From contig NZ_JAUNSF010000018.1 in assembly GCF_030539355.1 (NCBI RefSeq), forward strand, positions 1 to 35,245: a DNA stretch of 35,245 nucleotides, written 5' to 3'. A model generated the notes under the pieces. It saw only the letters and a list, made by a program, of their open reading frames with translations. It did not search any database and was not told the origin of the DNA. The position numbers were made by a program, and so were the translations under genes. This document shows, piece by piece, positions 15,673 through 26,192 of the stretch. The DNA is from Sutterella sp. Its GTDB lineage: Bacteria > Pseudomonadota > Gammaproteobacteria > Burkholderiales > Burkholderiaceae_F. The number at the start of each line of letters is the position of its first letter. The stretch's first letter is position 1.

Positions 15673-16614
15673 ATGCTTTCTCGAATATTCCTCCTCGCCG
15701 CGCTTGCGCTCGGAATGGCCTCAGCGGGCCTTCCCGTGAGCGCCGCTCCGGCGTCGCCCGCCGTGCTCTCCTCGCCCACGGCCGCGCCGCTTCTGATGGG
15801 TGAGATTCATCCGCTCCGCTCGGGACTTCTCGCCGAGGACCGGGAATACTGGCTGAGGCTGCCGGCCTCCTTCGCCGCGCATGACATGCCCGCCGAGGTG
15901 ACGGTGCTCTACATCCTCGACGCGGAGAAGCTCTTCCCCACGGCCGCTGCCGCGGCGGCATTCTTCGAGAGCTCACGGCTCTCCTCGCTCGGTCCCACGG
16001 TGGTCGTGGGCGTCGTGAGCGGCGACCGCACGAAGGACTTCACGCCCGGCACCTCCAACGCCCGCCGCGACGGCACGGTCGACGAGCAGGCGAAGCCCGT
16101 CGGGGGCGGCGCCGAGTCGTTCTTCCACTTTCTCACGACGGAGTTGAGGAGCGCCGCCGAGGGCCACATCCCGCAGCAGGCGCGCGTCGTGCGCCGCATC
16201 CTCGTCGGCCACTCCTACGCCGGACTCTTCACGGTCCACTCGCTCCTCTGGCACCCCAACGCCTTCGACGCCTACGCGGCGATCGACCCGAGCCTCTGGT
16301 GGGACCGCGGGGCGGTGGCGAACCGCGCCGCGCGCGCGGGCGCCCGCACGGCGAAGGCACCCTTCCCGCGGATCTACGTCGCCTTCGCGACGGCGCCGAG
16401 GGCCGAGAACGCCTATCACCTCTCTCGCGCGGCGCTCTTCCGTGACGAGGCCGTGCCGCTCCTCGAGCAGCAGGGCATCCATGTCTACATGAAGGACTTC
16501 CCTCAGGAGGTCCACGGCAGCGTCGCGCCCCCGGCGATCTTTGACGCTCTGAAGACCCTCTTCCCCGCGGAGCTCCCGAAGGCTGCCGCGGCTCCCGCGC
16601 CCGCGGGCGGCTGA
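15673..16614 (+). CDS. Secreted alpha/beta hydrolase, esterase D/enterochelin-esterase-like
   Basis: 313 residues with an N-terminal signal peptide (hydrophobic 4-20, likely cleavage after PVSA). The fold matches the putative esterase family that includes IroE-like and Fes-like enzymes: VTVLYILDAEKLFPT, then VVGVVSGDRTKDFTPGTS, and the nucleophile elbow GHSYAGLF with S181. AIDPSLWWD supplies the likely acid (D205) and EVHGS the likely His (H281). The family cleaves siderophore or acyl esters in the periplasm; the substrate here is unknown and no siderophore genes are nearby. The Ala/Pro-rich tail is low complexity. The ribosome binding site is weak; the ATG at 15673 was chosen because it begins the signal peptide. 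Confidence 0.82.
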   Translation: MLSRIFLLAALALGMASAGLPVSAAPASPAVLSSPTAAPLLMGEIHPLRSGLLAEDREYWLRLPASFAAHDMPAEVTVLYILDAEKLFPTAAAAAAFFESSRLSSLGPTVVVGVVSGDRTKDFTPGTSNARRDGTVDEQAKPVGGGAESFFHFLTTELRSAAEGHIPQQARVVRRILVGHSYAGLFTVHSLLWHPNAFDAYAAIDPSLWWDRGAVANRAARAGARTAKAPFPRIYVAFATAPRAENAYHLSRAALFRDEAVPLLEQQGIHVYMKDFPQEVHGSVAPPAIFDALKTLFPAELPKAAAAPAPAGG

Positions 16615-16633
16615 GCGGCACACGGCGCGGGGC

Positions 16634-18352
<1,719 letters not shown>

Positions 18353-18371
18353 CCGCTCCACTTCGCACCTC

Positions 18372-18402
18372 CCGGGTCTCCTCGAAACGGACGGGGACCC
18401 GG
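18372..18402 (+). other. Hairpin in the pyrG-kdsA gap
   Basis: CCGGGTCTCC (18372-18381) pairs with GGGGACCCGG (18393-18402) over ten base pairs, one of them a G-U wobble, with an 11-base loop. No T-run follows, so it is more likely an mRNA processing or stability element than a terminator. Confidence 0.45.
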
Positions 18403-18449
18403 GGCGCGCCCCGGACTCTTCCCAATTTCACCACCAGGAGGCCCGAGTC

Positions 18450-19304
18450 TTGCAGCTCTGTGGATTTGAAGTCGGCAACCGCCGCCCGTTCTTTTTGATC
18501 GCCGGTCCCTGCGTTCTCGAGGGCGAGGCGATGGCCGTCGACATCGCCGGCCGGATGAAGGAGATCACCGGGAAGCTCGGCATCCCCTACATCTTCAAGG
18601 CCAGCTACGACAAGGCCAACCGCACCTCGGGGAAGAGCTTCCGCGGCCCCAGCATGGACGAGGGCCTGAGGATCCTCGAGAAGGTCCGCGAGACCGTGGG
18701 CGTGCCCGTCCTCACCGACGTGCACACCGCCGAGGAGGTTCCCGCAGTCGCCGCGGCCGTCGACGTGCTGCAGACGCCCGCCTTCCTCTGCCGCCAGACC
18801 GACTTCATCGTCGCCTGCGCGCAGTCGGGCAAACCGGTGAACATCAAGAAGGGCCAGTTCCTCGCGCCCGGCGACATGGTGAACGTGATCGCCAAGGCGC
18901 GCGCAGCCGCCGAGGAGGCCGGTCTCGACACCGACCGCTTCATGTGCTGCGAGCGCGGCGCGAGCTTCGGCTACGGCAACCTCGTCTCCGACATGCGAGG
19001 CCTCGCCATCATGCGCCAGACGGGCGCGCCCGTCGTCATGGACGCCACGCACTCCGTGCAGCTCCCGGGCGGCAACGGCACCTCGTCGGGCGGCCAGCGC
19101 CAGTTCGTTCCCGTGCTCGCGCGCGCCGCGTGCGCCGTGGGCGTCGCGGGCTTCTTCATGGAGACGCACCCCGAGCCCGCCCGCGCGCTCTCCGACGGCC
19201 CGAACCTCGTGCCGCTCGCGCGCATGCCCGAGCTCCTCGAGCAGCTCGTTGAGATCGACCGCGTCGTGAAGGCCCGTCCGTTCCTTGAGGACGACTTCGC
19301 CTGA
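18450..19304 (+). CDS. kdsA: 3-deoxy-8-phosphooctulonate (KDO-8-P) synthase, metal-type
   Basis: Condenses PEP and arabinose 5-phosphate to KDO-8-phosphate for the LPS inner core. 284 residues. Blocks seen: [67 protein letters not shown] and the [10 protein letters not shown] strand. The motif AGPCVLEG places C21 where metal-dependent KDO8P synthases have their Cys ligand; the E. coli enzyme has Asn there. The His of DATHSV, Glu of METHPEP and Asp of SDGPN complete the metal site. The start is TTG at 18450: AGGAGG lies eight bases upstream, and no in-frame ATG occurs before the conserved N-terminal strand. It is 97 bases after pyrG. Confidence 0.95.
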   Translation: MQLCGFEVGNRRPFFLIAGPCVLEGEAMAVDIAGRMKEITGKLGIPYIFKASYDKANRTSGKSFRGPSMDEGLRILEKVRETVGVPVLTDVHTAEEVPAVAAAVDVLQTPAFLCRQTDFIVACAQSGKPVNIKKGQFLAPGDMVNVIAKARAAAEEAGLDTDRFMCCERGASFGYGNLVSDMRGLAIMRQTGAPVVMDATHSVQLPGGNGTSSGGQRQFVPVLARAACAVGVAGFFMETHPEPARALSDGPNLVPLARMPELLEQLVEIDRVVKARPFLEDDFA

Positions 19305-20684
<1,380 letters not shown>

Positions 20685-20732
20685 TAGGTCGCTGACCTCA
20701 GGTCCGGGGCTCTCCGGACTTGCCTGAGCATC

Positions 20733-20776
20733 AGGCCTCCGCTTATGGAAGCAATTCCTGCGGAGGCCTTTAATTT
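20733..20776 (+). terminator. Intrinsic terminator after eno
   Basis: AGGCCTCCGC (20733-20742) pairs perfectly with GCGGAGGCCT (20760-20769), with TGGAA/TTCC able to pair inside the loop, followed by TTTAATTTG. A further repeat just upstream, CTCAGG with CCTGAG and GTCCGG with CCGGAC (20697-20727), adds structure. Confidence 0.8.
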
Positions 20777-20843
20777 GCCTGCGTGAACGGTGCCGACGGC
20801 GAACCGATCTGACGGCCCTCACGCCGCGCCGGTGAAGAATCCC

Positions 20844-20850
20844 TATAAAA
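20844..20850 (+). promoter_or_regulatory. -10-like box upstream of ftsB
   Basis: TATAAAA about 94 bases before ftsB and downstream of the eno terminator. No -35 box is recognisable at 16-18 bases. It is offered because the terminator implies that ftsB needs its own promoter. Confidence 0.3.
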
Positions 20851-20943
20851 TTCACTCCCGTCACTCGCCCGTCTATCCTCTCCCTCAGAAGCCGGCGGCT
20901 CCTTTCCCCCGAAGCCTCTGAGGTCCGTCGCATTCCGCCTCGA

Positions 20944-21378
20944 ATGGTCCGCTTCTTTCTCTTCGTGCTCTTTCTCGGCTGCTGCTTCGCGCAGTATCAG
21001 CTGTGGGCCGGCCGTGCGAGCTGGGACCGCGTGCGGGAGCTCGAGAACGCCGTGCGCATGCAGCGCGCGGACAACGAGGAGCTGAGGCGCGGCAACGAGG
21101 CGCTCGCCGCCGAGTACGCCTCGCTCGCCTCGAACCAGGACGCGATCGAGGAGATCGCCCGGTACGAGCTCAACATGATCAAGCCCGACGAGGTGCTCTT
21201 CCGCATCGAAACGGCCGAGGAGGCCGCGAGAAAGCAGGGTGCCGTCGAGGCGATGCCGAATGTGGACGCCCCGGAGATCCGCGCGGGCGCGAAACCCACG
21301 TTCGCGCCGCGGCGCTCCGACCTCTACCATGCGCCGAAGGACCAGCGCGCCCCGAAGGCCCGCGACCGACGCGAGTGA
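20944..21378 (+). CDS. ftsB: Cell division protein FtsB
   Basis: Bitopic inner-membrane protein that joins FtsL and FtsQ at the division septum. 144 residues: a membrane helix at 2-18, then WAGRASWDRVRELENAVRM (coiled coil to about 65), the family block NQDAIEEIARYELNMIKPDEVLFRI, and a charged, disordered C-terminal tail of about 55 residues. E. coli FtsB has 103 residues, so the tail is the extra part. The gene directly follows eno, the usual proteobacterial position. The ATG at 20944 opens the membrane helix; the ribosome binding site is weak. Confidence 0.92.
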   Translation: MVRFFLFVLFLGCCFAQYQLWAGRASWDRVRELENAVRMQRADNEELRRGNEALAAEYASLASNQDAIEEIARYELNMIKPDEVLFRIETAEEAARKQGAVEAMPNVDAPEIRAGAKPTFAPRRSDLYHAPKDQRAPKARDRRE

Positions 21379-21394
21379 TCTCAGCTCAGCAAAG

Positions 21395-21432
21395 CGAAAA
21401 ACGGCGCATCTCCCTCAAGGAAGTGCGCCGTT
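21395..21432 (-). terminator. Terminator between convergent ftsB and hslO
   Basis: AACGGCGCA (21400-21408) and TGCGCCGTT (21424-21432) form a 9-bp stem. On the minus strand it runs into TTTTTCGC, the right orientation to end hslO; on the plus strand it may also help end ftsB. Confidence 0.75.
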
Positions 21433-21456
21433 GACGTCTGTGGTGCAGGGAAGCCT

Positions 21457-21478
21457 GATCAGGCCTCGATCAGGCCTC
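21457..21478. repeat. Tandem 11-bp duplication at the hslO stop codon
   Basis: GATCAGGCCTC occurs twice back to back (21457-21467 and 21468-21478). The second copy contains the hslO stop codon (21470-21472). It looks like a small slippage duplication with no coding effect. Confidence 0.7.
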
Positions 21479-22372
21479 GTGCGGGCCCGCGGCGTTCGCG
21501 AAGAGCGCCTTCACGTCGAGGCCGTCGTAGTGCTTGGAGCGCCCGCAGAAGCTGCAGCGGATGTCGATGCCGCCCTGTTCCTTGACGATCTCCTCGGCCT
21601 CGGGGGCGCCGAGCGAGCGGATGATGTTGTCGAAGCGCTCCGACGAGCACGTGCAGGCGAACTTCGGCGCGGTCTCGAGCGTCACGAGGGGCGCCTCCTC
21701 CCAGAAGAGACGGCGGTTGATCTCGGCGGGCTCGAGCGTGAGGAGCTCGGCGCTCTTCACCGTGTCGGCGAACATCTTCACGCGCTGCCAGCCCTCGGGA
21801 TCGTAGTTCTCGGGGAGCTTTCCGCCCTCGCCCGGGAGCTTCTGGAGGAGGATCCCGCCCGCGGCGCTCTCGTCGGCAGCCAGCGCGAGCTTCGTCTCGA
21901 CCTGCTCGGAGCGGATGAAGTACGCCTCGAGCGCCTCGGCGAAGGTCTTGCCTTCGAGCGCGACGATGCCCTGGTACGGCGCCTCGTCGACGGGGCGGTT
22001 GGCGCGGTCAAGGATGAAGGCGCAGCGGCCGCGGCCGGTGGCATTGACGAGCGTGGCGAGATCAGCGTTGGGGTCGAGGTTCTCCGCGGCACCCTCGCGC
22101 AGATCGATCATCACGCGGAAGAGGAAGCCCGGGCGGACCTCGGCGAGCGCACGGCGCACGGCGCCGTCGCCCTCGATCTGGATCGCGACGGTGCCGTCGA
22201 ACTGCAGCGCGCCCGCGGAGAGGAGCGCCGCGCAGGCGAGCTCTCCGGCGAAGCGCCGTGCGGCGACGGGGAGCTCCTGCGCGTCAATGGCGGCCTTGAG
22301 CTCGGCGCCGAGGGTGACGGTCTCACCGCGCACGTTCGCGCGCTGGAAAAGAAGCTTCTGGAGTGCATCCAT
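21470..22372 (-). CDS. hslO: Redox-regulated chaperone Hsp33
   Basis: Holdase chaperone switched on by oxidation of a zinc-bound cysteine cluster. 300 residues. The C-terminal zinc motif is present as CTC (in FACTCSSER) and CSFC (in RCSFCGRSK), the standard CxC...CxxC arrangement. Further family blocks are QFDGTVAIQIEGDG, YQGIVALEGKT, FIRSEQVET and AAGGILLQKLPG. The start at 22372 gives MDALQKLLFQRANVRGETV, the usual N-terminus; an in-frame ATG ending at 22411 would add 13 residues. AAGGA lies about twelve bases upstream. It diverges from the PHP gene across a 134-base gap. Confidence 0.95.
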   Translation of the reverse strand: MDALQKLLFQRANVRGETVTLGAELKAAIDAQELPVAARRFAGELACAALLSAGALQFDGTVAIQIEGDGAVRRALAEVRPGFLFRVMIDLREGAAENLDPNADLATLVNATGRGRCAFILDRANRPVDEAPYQGIVALEGKTFAEALEAYFIRSEQVETKLALAADESAAGGILLQKLPGEGGKLPENYDPEGWQRVKMFADTVKSAELLTLEPAEINRRLFWEEAPLVTLETAPKFACTCSSERFDNIIRSLGAPEAEEIVKEQGGIDIRCSFCGRSKHYDGLDVKALFANAAGPHEA

Positions 22373-22506
22373 GATCGTGTGTTGTCCTTCAGGGAATGTT
22401 TTTATGCCCAAAGGTGCGATTCTAGCGACTGCCGGGAGCGGCTAAACTCAACTTCCGCAACTTTGCTCATCATTCCGTAACCGTCTCCCTCAGGTTTCCT
22501 CCCGCC

Positions 22507-23358
22507 ATGTCCATCGATCTGCACATGCATTCCAATTTCTCCGACGGCGCGCTTCCGCCCGAGGATCTCGTGGCGATCTGTGCGCGGAACGGCGTGAAGC
22601 TCATGAGCCTCACGGATCACGACACGATGGCGGGCGCGAAGTCCTGCCGCGCTGCCGCCGAGGCCGCCGGCATCGCCTTCATCCCCGGGATCGAGATCTC
22701 CTCGCAGTTCGCGGGAACGGGCATTCACGTGGTGGGGCTCGGCATCGACCCGGAGAGCGACGGTCTCACGAAGTTTCTCTCCGGCACCGCCGGGAAGCGC
22801 CTGAAACGCGGCGAGGAGATGGACCGCAAGCTCGCCGCCTGCGGCATCCACGGGGCGCTCGAGGGCGCGCTCGGCTTCGCCGACCATGCGACCTCGCTCT
22901 CGAGGACGCACTTCGCGCTCTGGCTCCTCGAGTCCGGCCACGTGAAGACCTATCAGGAGGCCTTCGACAAGTACCTGAAGCCGGGGCGCCCCGCCTACGC
23001 GCGCGTCGAGTGGCCGACCGTCGCCGAGAGCGTGCGCTTCATCGTCTCCGAGGGCGGCACGGCCGTGCTCGCGCACCCCGGGCGCTATGAATTCTCCGCG
23101 GACTGGATGCGCGACGCGCTGCTTGACGACTTCCAGAAGGCGGGCGGGCTCGCGATCGAGGTGACCTCGGGCTCGCAGAGCCGCGTCTCCGACATCGTCT
23201 TCGCCGAGAAGGCCCGCGAGCGCGGATTCCTCGCGAGCACGGGCTCGGACTGGCACTCGGAGCGCTCGCCGCGCCCGAGCCCCGGCATGCAGCCGACGAT
23301 TCCGAAGGACCTGACGCCCGTCTGGACGCGCTTCGGCTTCCCTGCCGACTTCTGTTGA
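22507..23358 (+). CDS. rnm: PHP-domain nuclease/phosphatase of the RNase AM (YciV) type
   Basis: 283-residue metal-dependent phosphoesterase. PHP metal motifs are in order: DLHMHSNFSDG, SLTDHDT, GIEIS, SRTHFA, VLAHPGRY and the closing TGSDWHSE. This pattern and length match E. coli YciV/RNase AM, which trims 5' ends of structured RNAs, and the related 3',5'-nucleotide bisphosphate phosphatases. Which activity dominates here cannot be read from sequence. The gene diverges from hslO and ends at a strong terminator. The ribosome binding site is weak, but the ATG opens directly at the first metal motif, which fixes the start. Confidence 0.87.
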   Translation: MSIDLHMHSNFSDGALPPEDLVAICARNGVKLMSLTDHDTMAGAKSCRAAAEAAGIAFIPGIEISSQFAGTGIHVVGLGIDPESDGLTKFLSGTAGKRLKRGEEMDRKLAACGIHGALEGALGFADHATSLSRTHFALWLLESGHVKTYQEAFDKYLKPGRPAYARVEWPTVAESVRFIVSEGGTAVLAHPGRYEFSADWMRDALLDDFQKAGGLAIEVTSGSQSRVSDIVFAEKARERGFLASTGSDWHSERSPRPSPGMQPTIPKDLTPVWTRFGFPADFC

Positions 23359-23384
23359 GGACGCGCTCAGCCGACACATGCGAA

Positions 23385-23424
23385 AAGCCCGCCGGACCGG
23401 AATCCTGGCGGGCTTCATTTTTTT
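23385..23424 (+). terminator. Intrinsic terminator after the PHP gene
   Basis: AAGCCCGCC (23385-23393) pairs with GGCGGGCTT (23407-23415), followed by CATTTTTTTTC. Confidence 0.88.
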
Positions 23425-23487
23425 CGCTTCCCGCGCCTCGTCCGGAACGACTCGGTCGAGGCACGGGAGGAAAGTGCTTTCCTGCGA

Positions 23488-25035
23488 TCAGAAGCGGTCG
23501 AGACCTTCTTCCTTCAGGCGGTCGGCGTTCTCCTCGATCTTGCGGCTGCGGCGGCGCAGGCGGAAGGAGCGGCGGCGGCGCGGCTCGCCGTTCTCTTCCT
23601 CGGCGTCGGCGACGTCGCCCGGGGTGACGTAGTCGAAGGGCTCGCCGCCCGTGGCGGAGCGGGCGCCGTAGTCAGGCGTCTCGCCCAAGAGGAACTTGCC
23701 CTCGTAGTCCTTGAGGACCTTGGTGACGAGGCCCGAGAGCGCGAGGAGCGCGATCACGTTCGGGATCACCATGATGCCGTTGAAGAAGTCGGCGAGTTCC
23801 CAGACGAGGCTCACGTGCAGGAAGCTGCCGAGCATCAGGAAGCAGAGCACGAGCACGCGGTAGCTCTGCACCCAGCGCAGGCCGAAGAGGTACTTGACGT
23901 TCTGTTCGCCGAAGAAGTACCAGCCGACGATGGTGGTGAAGGCGAAGAAGAAGAGGCAGAGCGCGACGAAGGCCGGGCCGATGGCGCCGAGGCCGTCCGT
24001 GAAGGCCTTCTGCGTGAGGGTGATGCCGGTGGTCGAGCCGTCGACCGCGCCCGTGCAGAGGATCACGAAGGCGGTCATGTTGAGCACGATGAACGTGTCG
24101 ACGAAGAGGCCGAAGTAGGCGACGAGGCCCTGCTGGCAGGGGTGCTCGACGCGGGCGAGCGCGTGGGCGTGCGGCGTGGAGCCCATGCCCGCCTCGTTCG
24201 AGAAGAGGCCGCGGGCGACGCCGTAGCGGATGGCTTCCTTGATGCTCGCGCCGATGATGCCGCCGGTGGCGGCCGCCGGGTCAAAGGCACCGACGAAGAT
24301 CGACTTGAAGGCCGGGATGATCATGTCGTAGTTCGCGAAGATGATCGTGAGCGAACCGACGATGTAGATGAGGGCCATGATCGGGACCATCTTCTCGGCG
24401 AAGCTCGCGATGCGGCGCACGCCGCCGATGAAGATGAAGCCGGCGATGGCGAAGACGAAGATGCCCGTGACCCACTGCGGAATGTCGAAGGCCGAGTGGA
24501 AGCTGTCGGCGATCGAGTTGGCCTGCACCATGTTGCCGATGAAGCCGAGCGCGATGATGATCGCGAGCGCGAAGAACGCGGCGAGCGGCTTGTTGTTGAG
24601 GCCCTTGCTGATGTAGAAGGCCGGGCCGCCCATGATCTGGCCGTGGGCGTCACGCGCACGGAAGACCTGCGCGAGCACCGCCTCGGAGAAGATCGTGGCC
24701 ATGCCGAAGAAGGCGGCGAGCCACATCCAGAAGATGGCGCCCGGGCCGCCCATCGCGATCGCGGTGGCGACGCCGGCGAGGTTGCCCGTGCCGACCTGAG
24801 CGGAGATGGCGGTCGCGAGCGACTGGAAGGACGACATGCCGTCCTTGCCGGCGTGCGAGCCGAAGAGCGTGAAGCCGCCGAACACCTGACGGAAGGCGTC
24901 AGGGAAGCGGCGGATCTGGATGAAGCGGAGGCGGAAGGTGAGATAGATGCCGGTGCCGACGAGGAGCGGTATCAGGCAGTACATGCCCCAGAGGAGGCTG
25001 TTTACGCTCGAGACAATCTCGGTTGCGGTGTCCAT
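23488..25035 (-). CDS. Alanine/glycine:sodium symporter, AGCS family
   Basis: Inner-membrane Na+-coupled amino-acid importer. 515 residues with about eleven hydrophobic helices. AGCS hallmarks are SAQVGTGNLAGVATAI, MGGPAFYISKGL, GVRRIASFAEKMVPIMA, and RGLFSNEAGMGSTPHAHA. The last is the most specific block. The C-terminal 60 residues after the final helix form an acidic stretch (DVADAEEENGEP) and then an Arg-rich one (RRRRSFRLRRRSRK), an unusually long charged cytoplasmic tail. AGGAATCTTCCC precedes the ATG. Alanine or glycine is the usual substrate; the exact one is not determined. It diverges from the 34-residue microprotein gene over a 430-base region. Confidence 0.9.
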   Translation of the reverse strand: MDTATEIVSSVNSLLWGMYCLIPLLVGTGIYLTFRLRFIQIRRFPDAFRQVFGGFTLFGSHAGKDGMSSFQSLATAISAQVGTGNLAGVATAIAMGGPGAIFWMWLAAFFGMATIFSEAVLAQVFRARDAHGQIMGGPAFYISKGLNNKPLAAFFALAIIIALGFIGNMVQANSIADSFHSAFDIPQWVTGIFVFAIAGFIFIGGVRRIASFAEKMVPIMALIYIVGSLTIIFANYDMIIPAFKSIFVGAFDPAAATGGIIGASIKEAIRYGVARGLFSNEAGMGSTPHAHALARVEHPCQQGLVAYFGLFVDTFIVLNMTAFVILCTGAVDGSTTGITLTQKAFTDGLGAIGPAFVALCLFFFAFTTIVGWYFFGEQNVKYLFGLRWVQSYRVLVLCFLMLGSFLHVSLVWELADFFNGIMVIPNVIALLALSGLVTKVLKDYEGKFLLGETPDYGARSATGGEPFDYVTPGDVADAEEENGEPRRRRSFRLRRRSRKIEENADRLKEEGLDRF

Positions 25036-25176
25036 GGGAAGATTCCTGAAAGTTTTCGCGGGCTCCGCCCTTCAGGAAAAAAGGGTTGAGTCGTCCGAAG
25101 GCGGCGGCTCGGGTGAGGGCGGGCTTGCTTTTTGTTAAAAGAGAAAAATGTTCCGCGGGTCTTCTTGTCGTTCTCC

Positions 25177-25199
25177 GGCGGTGCGTAAAATGCACCGCC
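25177..25199. promoter_or_regulatory. Perfect 8-bp inverted repeat upstream of the AGCS gene
   Basis: GGCGGTGC (25177-25184), spacer GTAAAAT, GCACCGCC (25192-25199). It may be an operator or a leader hairpin of the AGCS mRNA. No T-run follows on the minus strand, so it is not a simple terminator. Confidence 0.5.
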
Positions 25200-25283
25200 A
25201 CTGTGCGAAACAGGAACGTATTCTAGGGGATGCCCTCTGCATCGGCCCCGTCCGTCCCTACCATGGACATGGGACGATAAAGT

Positions 25284-25319
25284 GCCTAGTCTATTGTTTC
25301 TACTAGAAATTGCTTAGGC
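25284..25319. promoter_or_regulatory. Nested palindrome in AT-rich promoter region
   Basis: TTTCTA-C-TAGAAA (25297-25309) is a perfect 13-base palindrome, surrounded by GCCTA (25284-25288) and TAGGC (25315-25319). The layout suggests a dimeric regulator site. Confidence 0.45.
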
Positions 25320-25465
25320 CGGAGAAGTCCGCCGGCGGCGCTTGTGCGACGGATTGTGACGGGTCCGGGGAGCCTGCGGTTTTCCGTGCCCGCGACCGGT
25401 CACGCACGCCGGCAGGACGCACTAAGATGGCGCCTTTCGATCAATACACGAGGAATCCGACAGAC

Positions 25466-25570
25466 ATGGCTCCCCGCATCATCCGCATTCTCTTCTGGCT
25501 CGCGCTCATCGCCTGCGGCTTCTGGATCGTCAACGCCGTCGTGAGCATGATCTGGTTCGCGCTGCGCTGA
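25466..25570 (+). CDS. 34-residue single-helix membrane microprotein
   Basis: MAPRIIRILFWLALIACGF followed by WIVNAVVSMIWFALR: a basic N-terminus, one hydrophobic helix from about 6 to 31, and a final arginine. AGGA lies 11 bases before the ATG at 25466. An in-frame ATG at 25427 would give 47 residues but lacks a ribosome binding site. The frame-restricted hydrophobic composition supports coding, though a chance frame cannot be excluded at this length. It is divergent from the AGCS transporter and ends five bases before the PIN gene end on the other strand. Function unknown; small single-helix proteins often bind transporters, but there is no direct evidence here. Confidence 0.5.
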   Translation: MAPRIIRILFWLALIACGFWIVNAVVSMIWFALR

Positions 25571-25575
25571 ACCTT

Positions 25576-26109
25576 TCACTCTTTCCTCGTCTCCGCGAGG
25601 GTCCGTTCGAACTCGTCGGTCGTGATCGTCACGACGCCCATGGGGCGCAGGCGCTTCGCGGCTTTCCTGAGGAGCCGGTCGCGCGTGACGAGAAGTCGCG
25701 CTCCCGCGGCCGCGGCGAGCGTGAGGAACTTCTGGTCCTCCGGGTCGCGGCAGCGGACGGAGAGACCGCTCGCCGCGGCCTCAAGCGCCTCGCGGGAGAC
25801 GAGCCGCGCAAGGGCTGCAAAGGTCCCGAGAATCGCGATCACCTCGTCGTTTCCGAGCCCGAACGCGGGCCGCGAGAGCACGCCCGCGAGCTCGAGCATC
25901 GTCTCCTCGCTCACGACGGGGCGCACCCGTCCCGCCTCAATCGCTTCGCGCAACGCTCCTGCCGCGGGATCGCGCCAGTGGAAGCACTCCATCACGATGT
26001 GCGTGTCGAGCACGACGCTCAGCGCCTCCGCGTGCCCGGCATCGGAACTCTCCCGGGCGAGCCGGTCGGTCATGGCGCGCACGGCGCTGTGAATCTCAGC
26101 GGGGAACAT
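25576..26109 (-). CDS. PIN-domain protein, toxin-like, without visible antitoxin
   Basis: 177 residues. The PIN core starts at SVVLDTHIVMECFHW with D35, then VSEETMLELAGVL (E68 or E69), CRDPEDQKFLTLA (D122, D125) and LLVTRDRLL (D144). These acidic residues form the Mg2+ site of this ribonuclease fold. The layout matches the COG1569 type, often annotated as the toxin of a toxin-antitoxin pair. No small DNA-binding antitoxin gene lies directly beside it: the neighbours are mdh upstream and the microprotein on the other strand. About 30 residues precede the PIN core; an in-frame ATG at residue 13 is an alternative start. Neither start has a good ribosome binding site. Confidence 0.75.
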   Translation of the reverse strand: MFPAEIHSAVRAMTDRLARESSDAGHAEALSVVLDTHIVMECFHWRDPAAGALREAIEAGRVRPVVSEETMLELAGVLSRPAFGLGNDEVIAILGTFAALARLVSREALEAAASGLSVRCRDPEDQKFLTLAAAAGARLLVTRDRLLRKAAKRLRPMGVVTITTDEFERTLAETRKE

Positions 26110-26130
26110 GAGGCAAAAACGGAAACAGAA

Positions 26131-26165
26131 GAAAAGAAAACGGGCCGCAGTGAACCTGCGGCCCG
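26131..26165 (-). terminator. Intrinsic terminator after mdh
   Basis: CGGGCCGCAG (26141-26150) and CTGCGGCCCG (26156-26165) form a perfect 10-bp stem with a 5-base loop. On the minus strand TTTTCTTTTCTTC follows. Confidence 0.88.
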
Positions 26166-26192
26166 CATTTTCTCAGAAGTCAGGCTTCGCTA

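Larger units (their letters stand above)
25036..25465. other. Long intergenic region between AGCS and microprotein genes
   Basis: No gene is supported. The first 100 bases are the GC-rich leader of the AGCS gene. The rest holds two strong inverted repeats (listed separately), a small AGGG-GATG-CCCT hairpin near 25218, and an AT-rich core at 25270-25315 that probably contains divergent promoters. I could not place convincing -35/-10 pairs. Confidence 0.4.
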
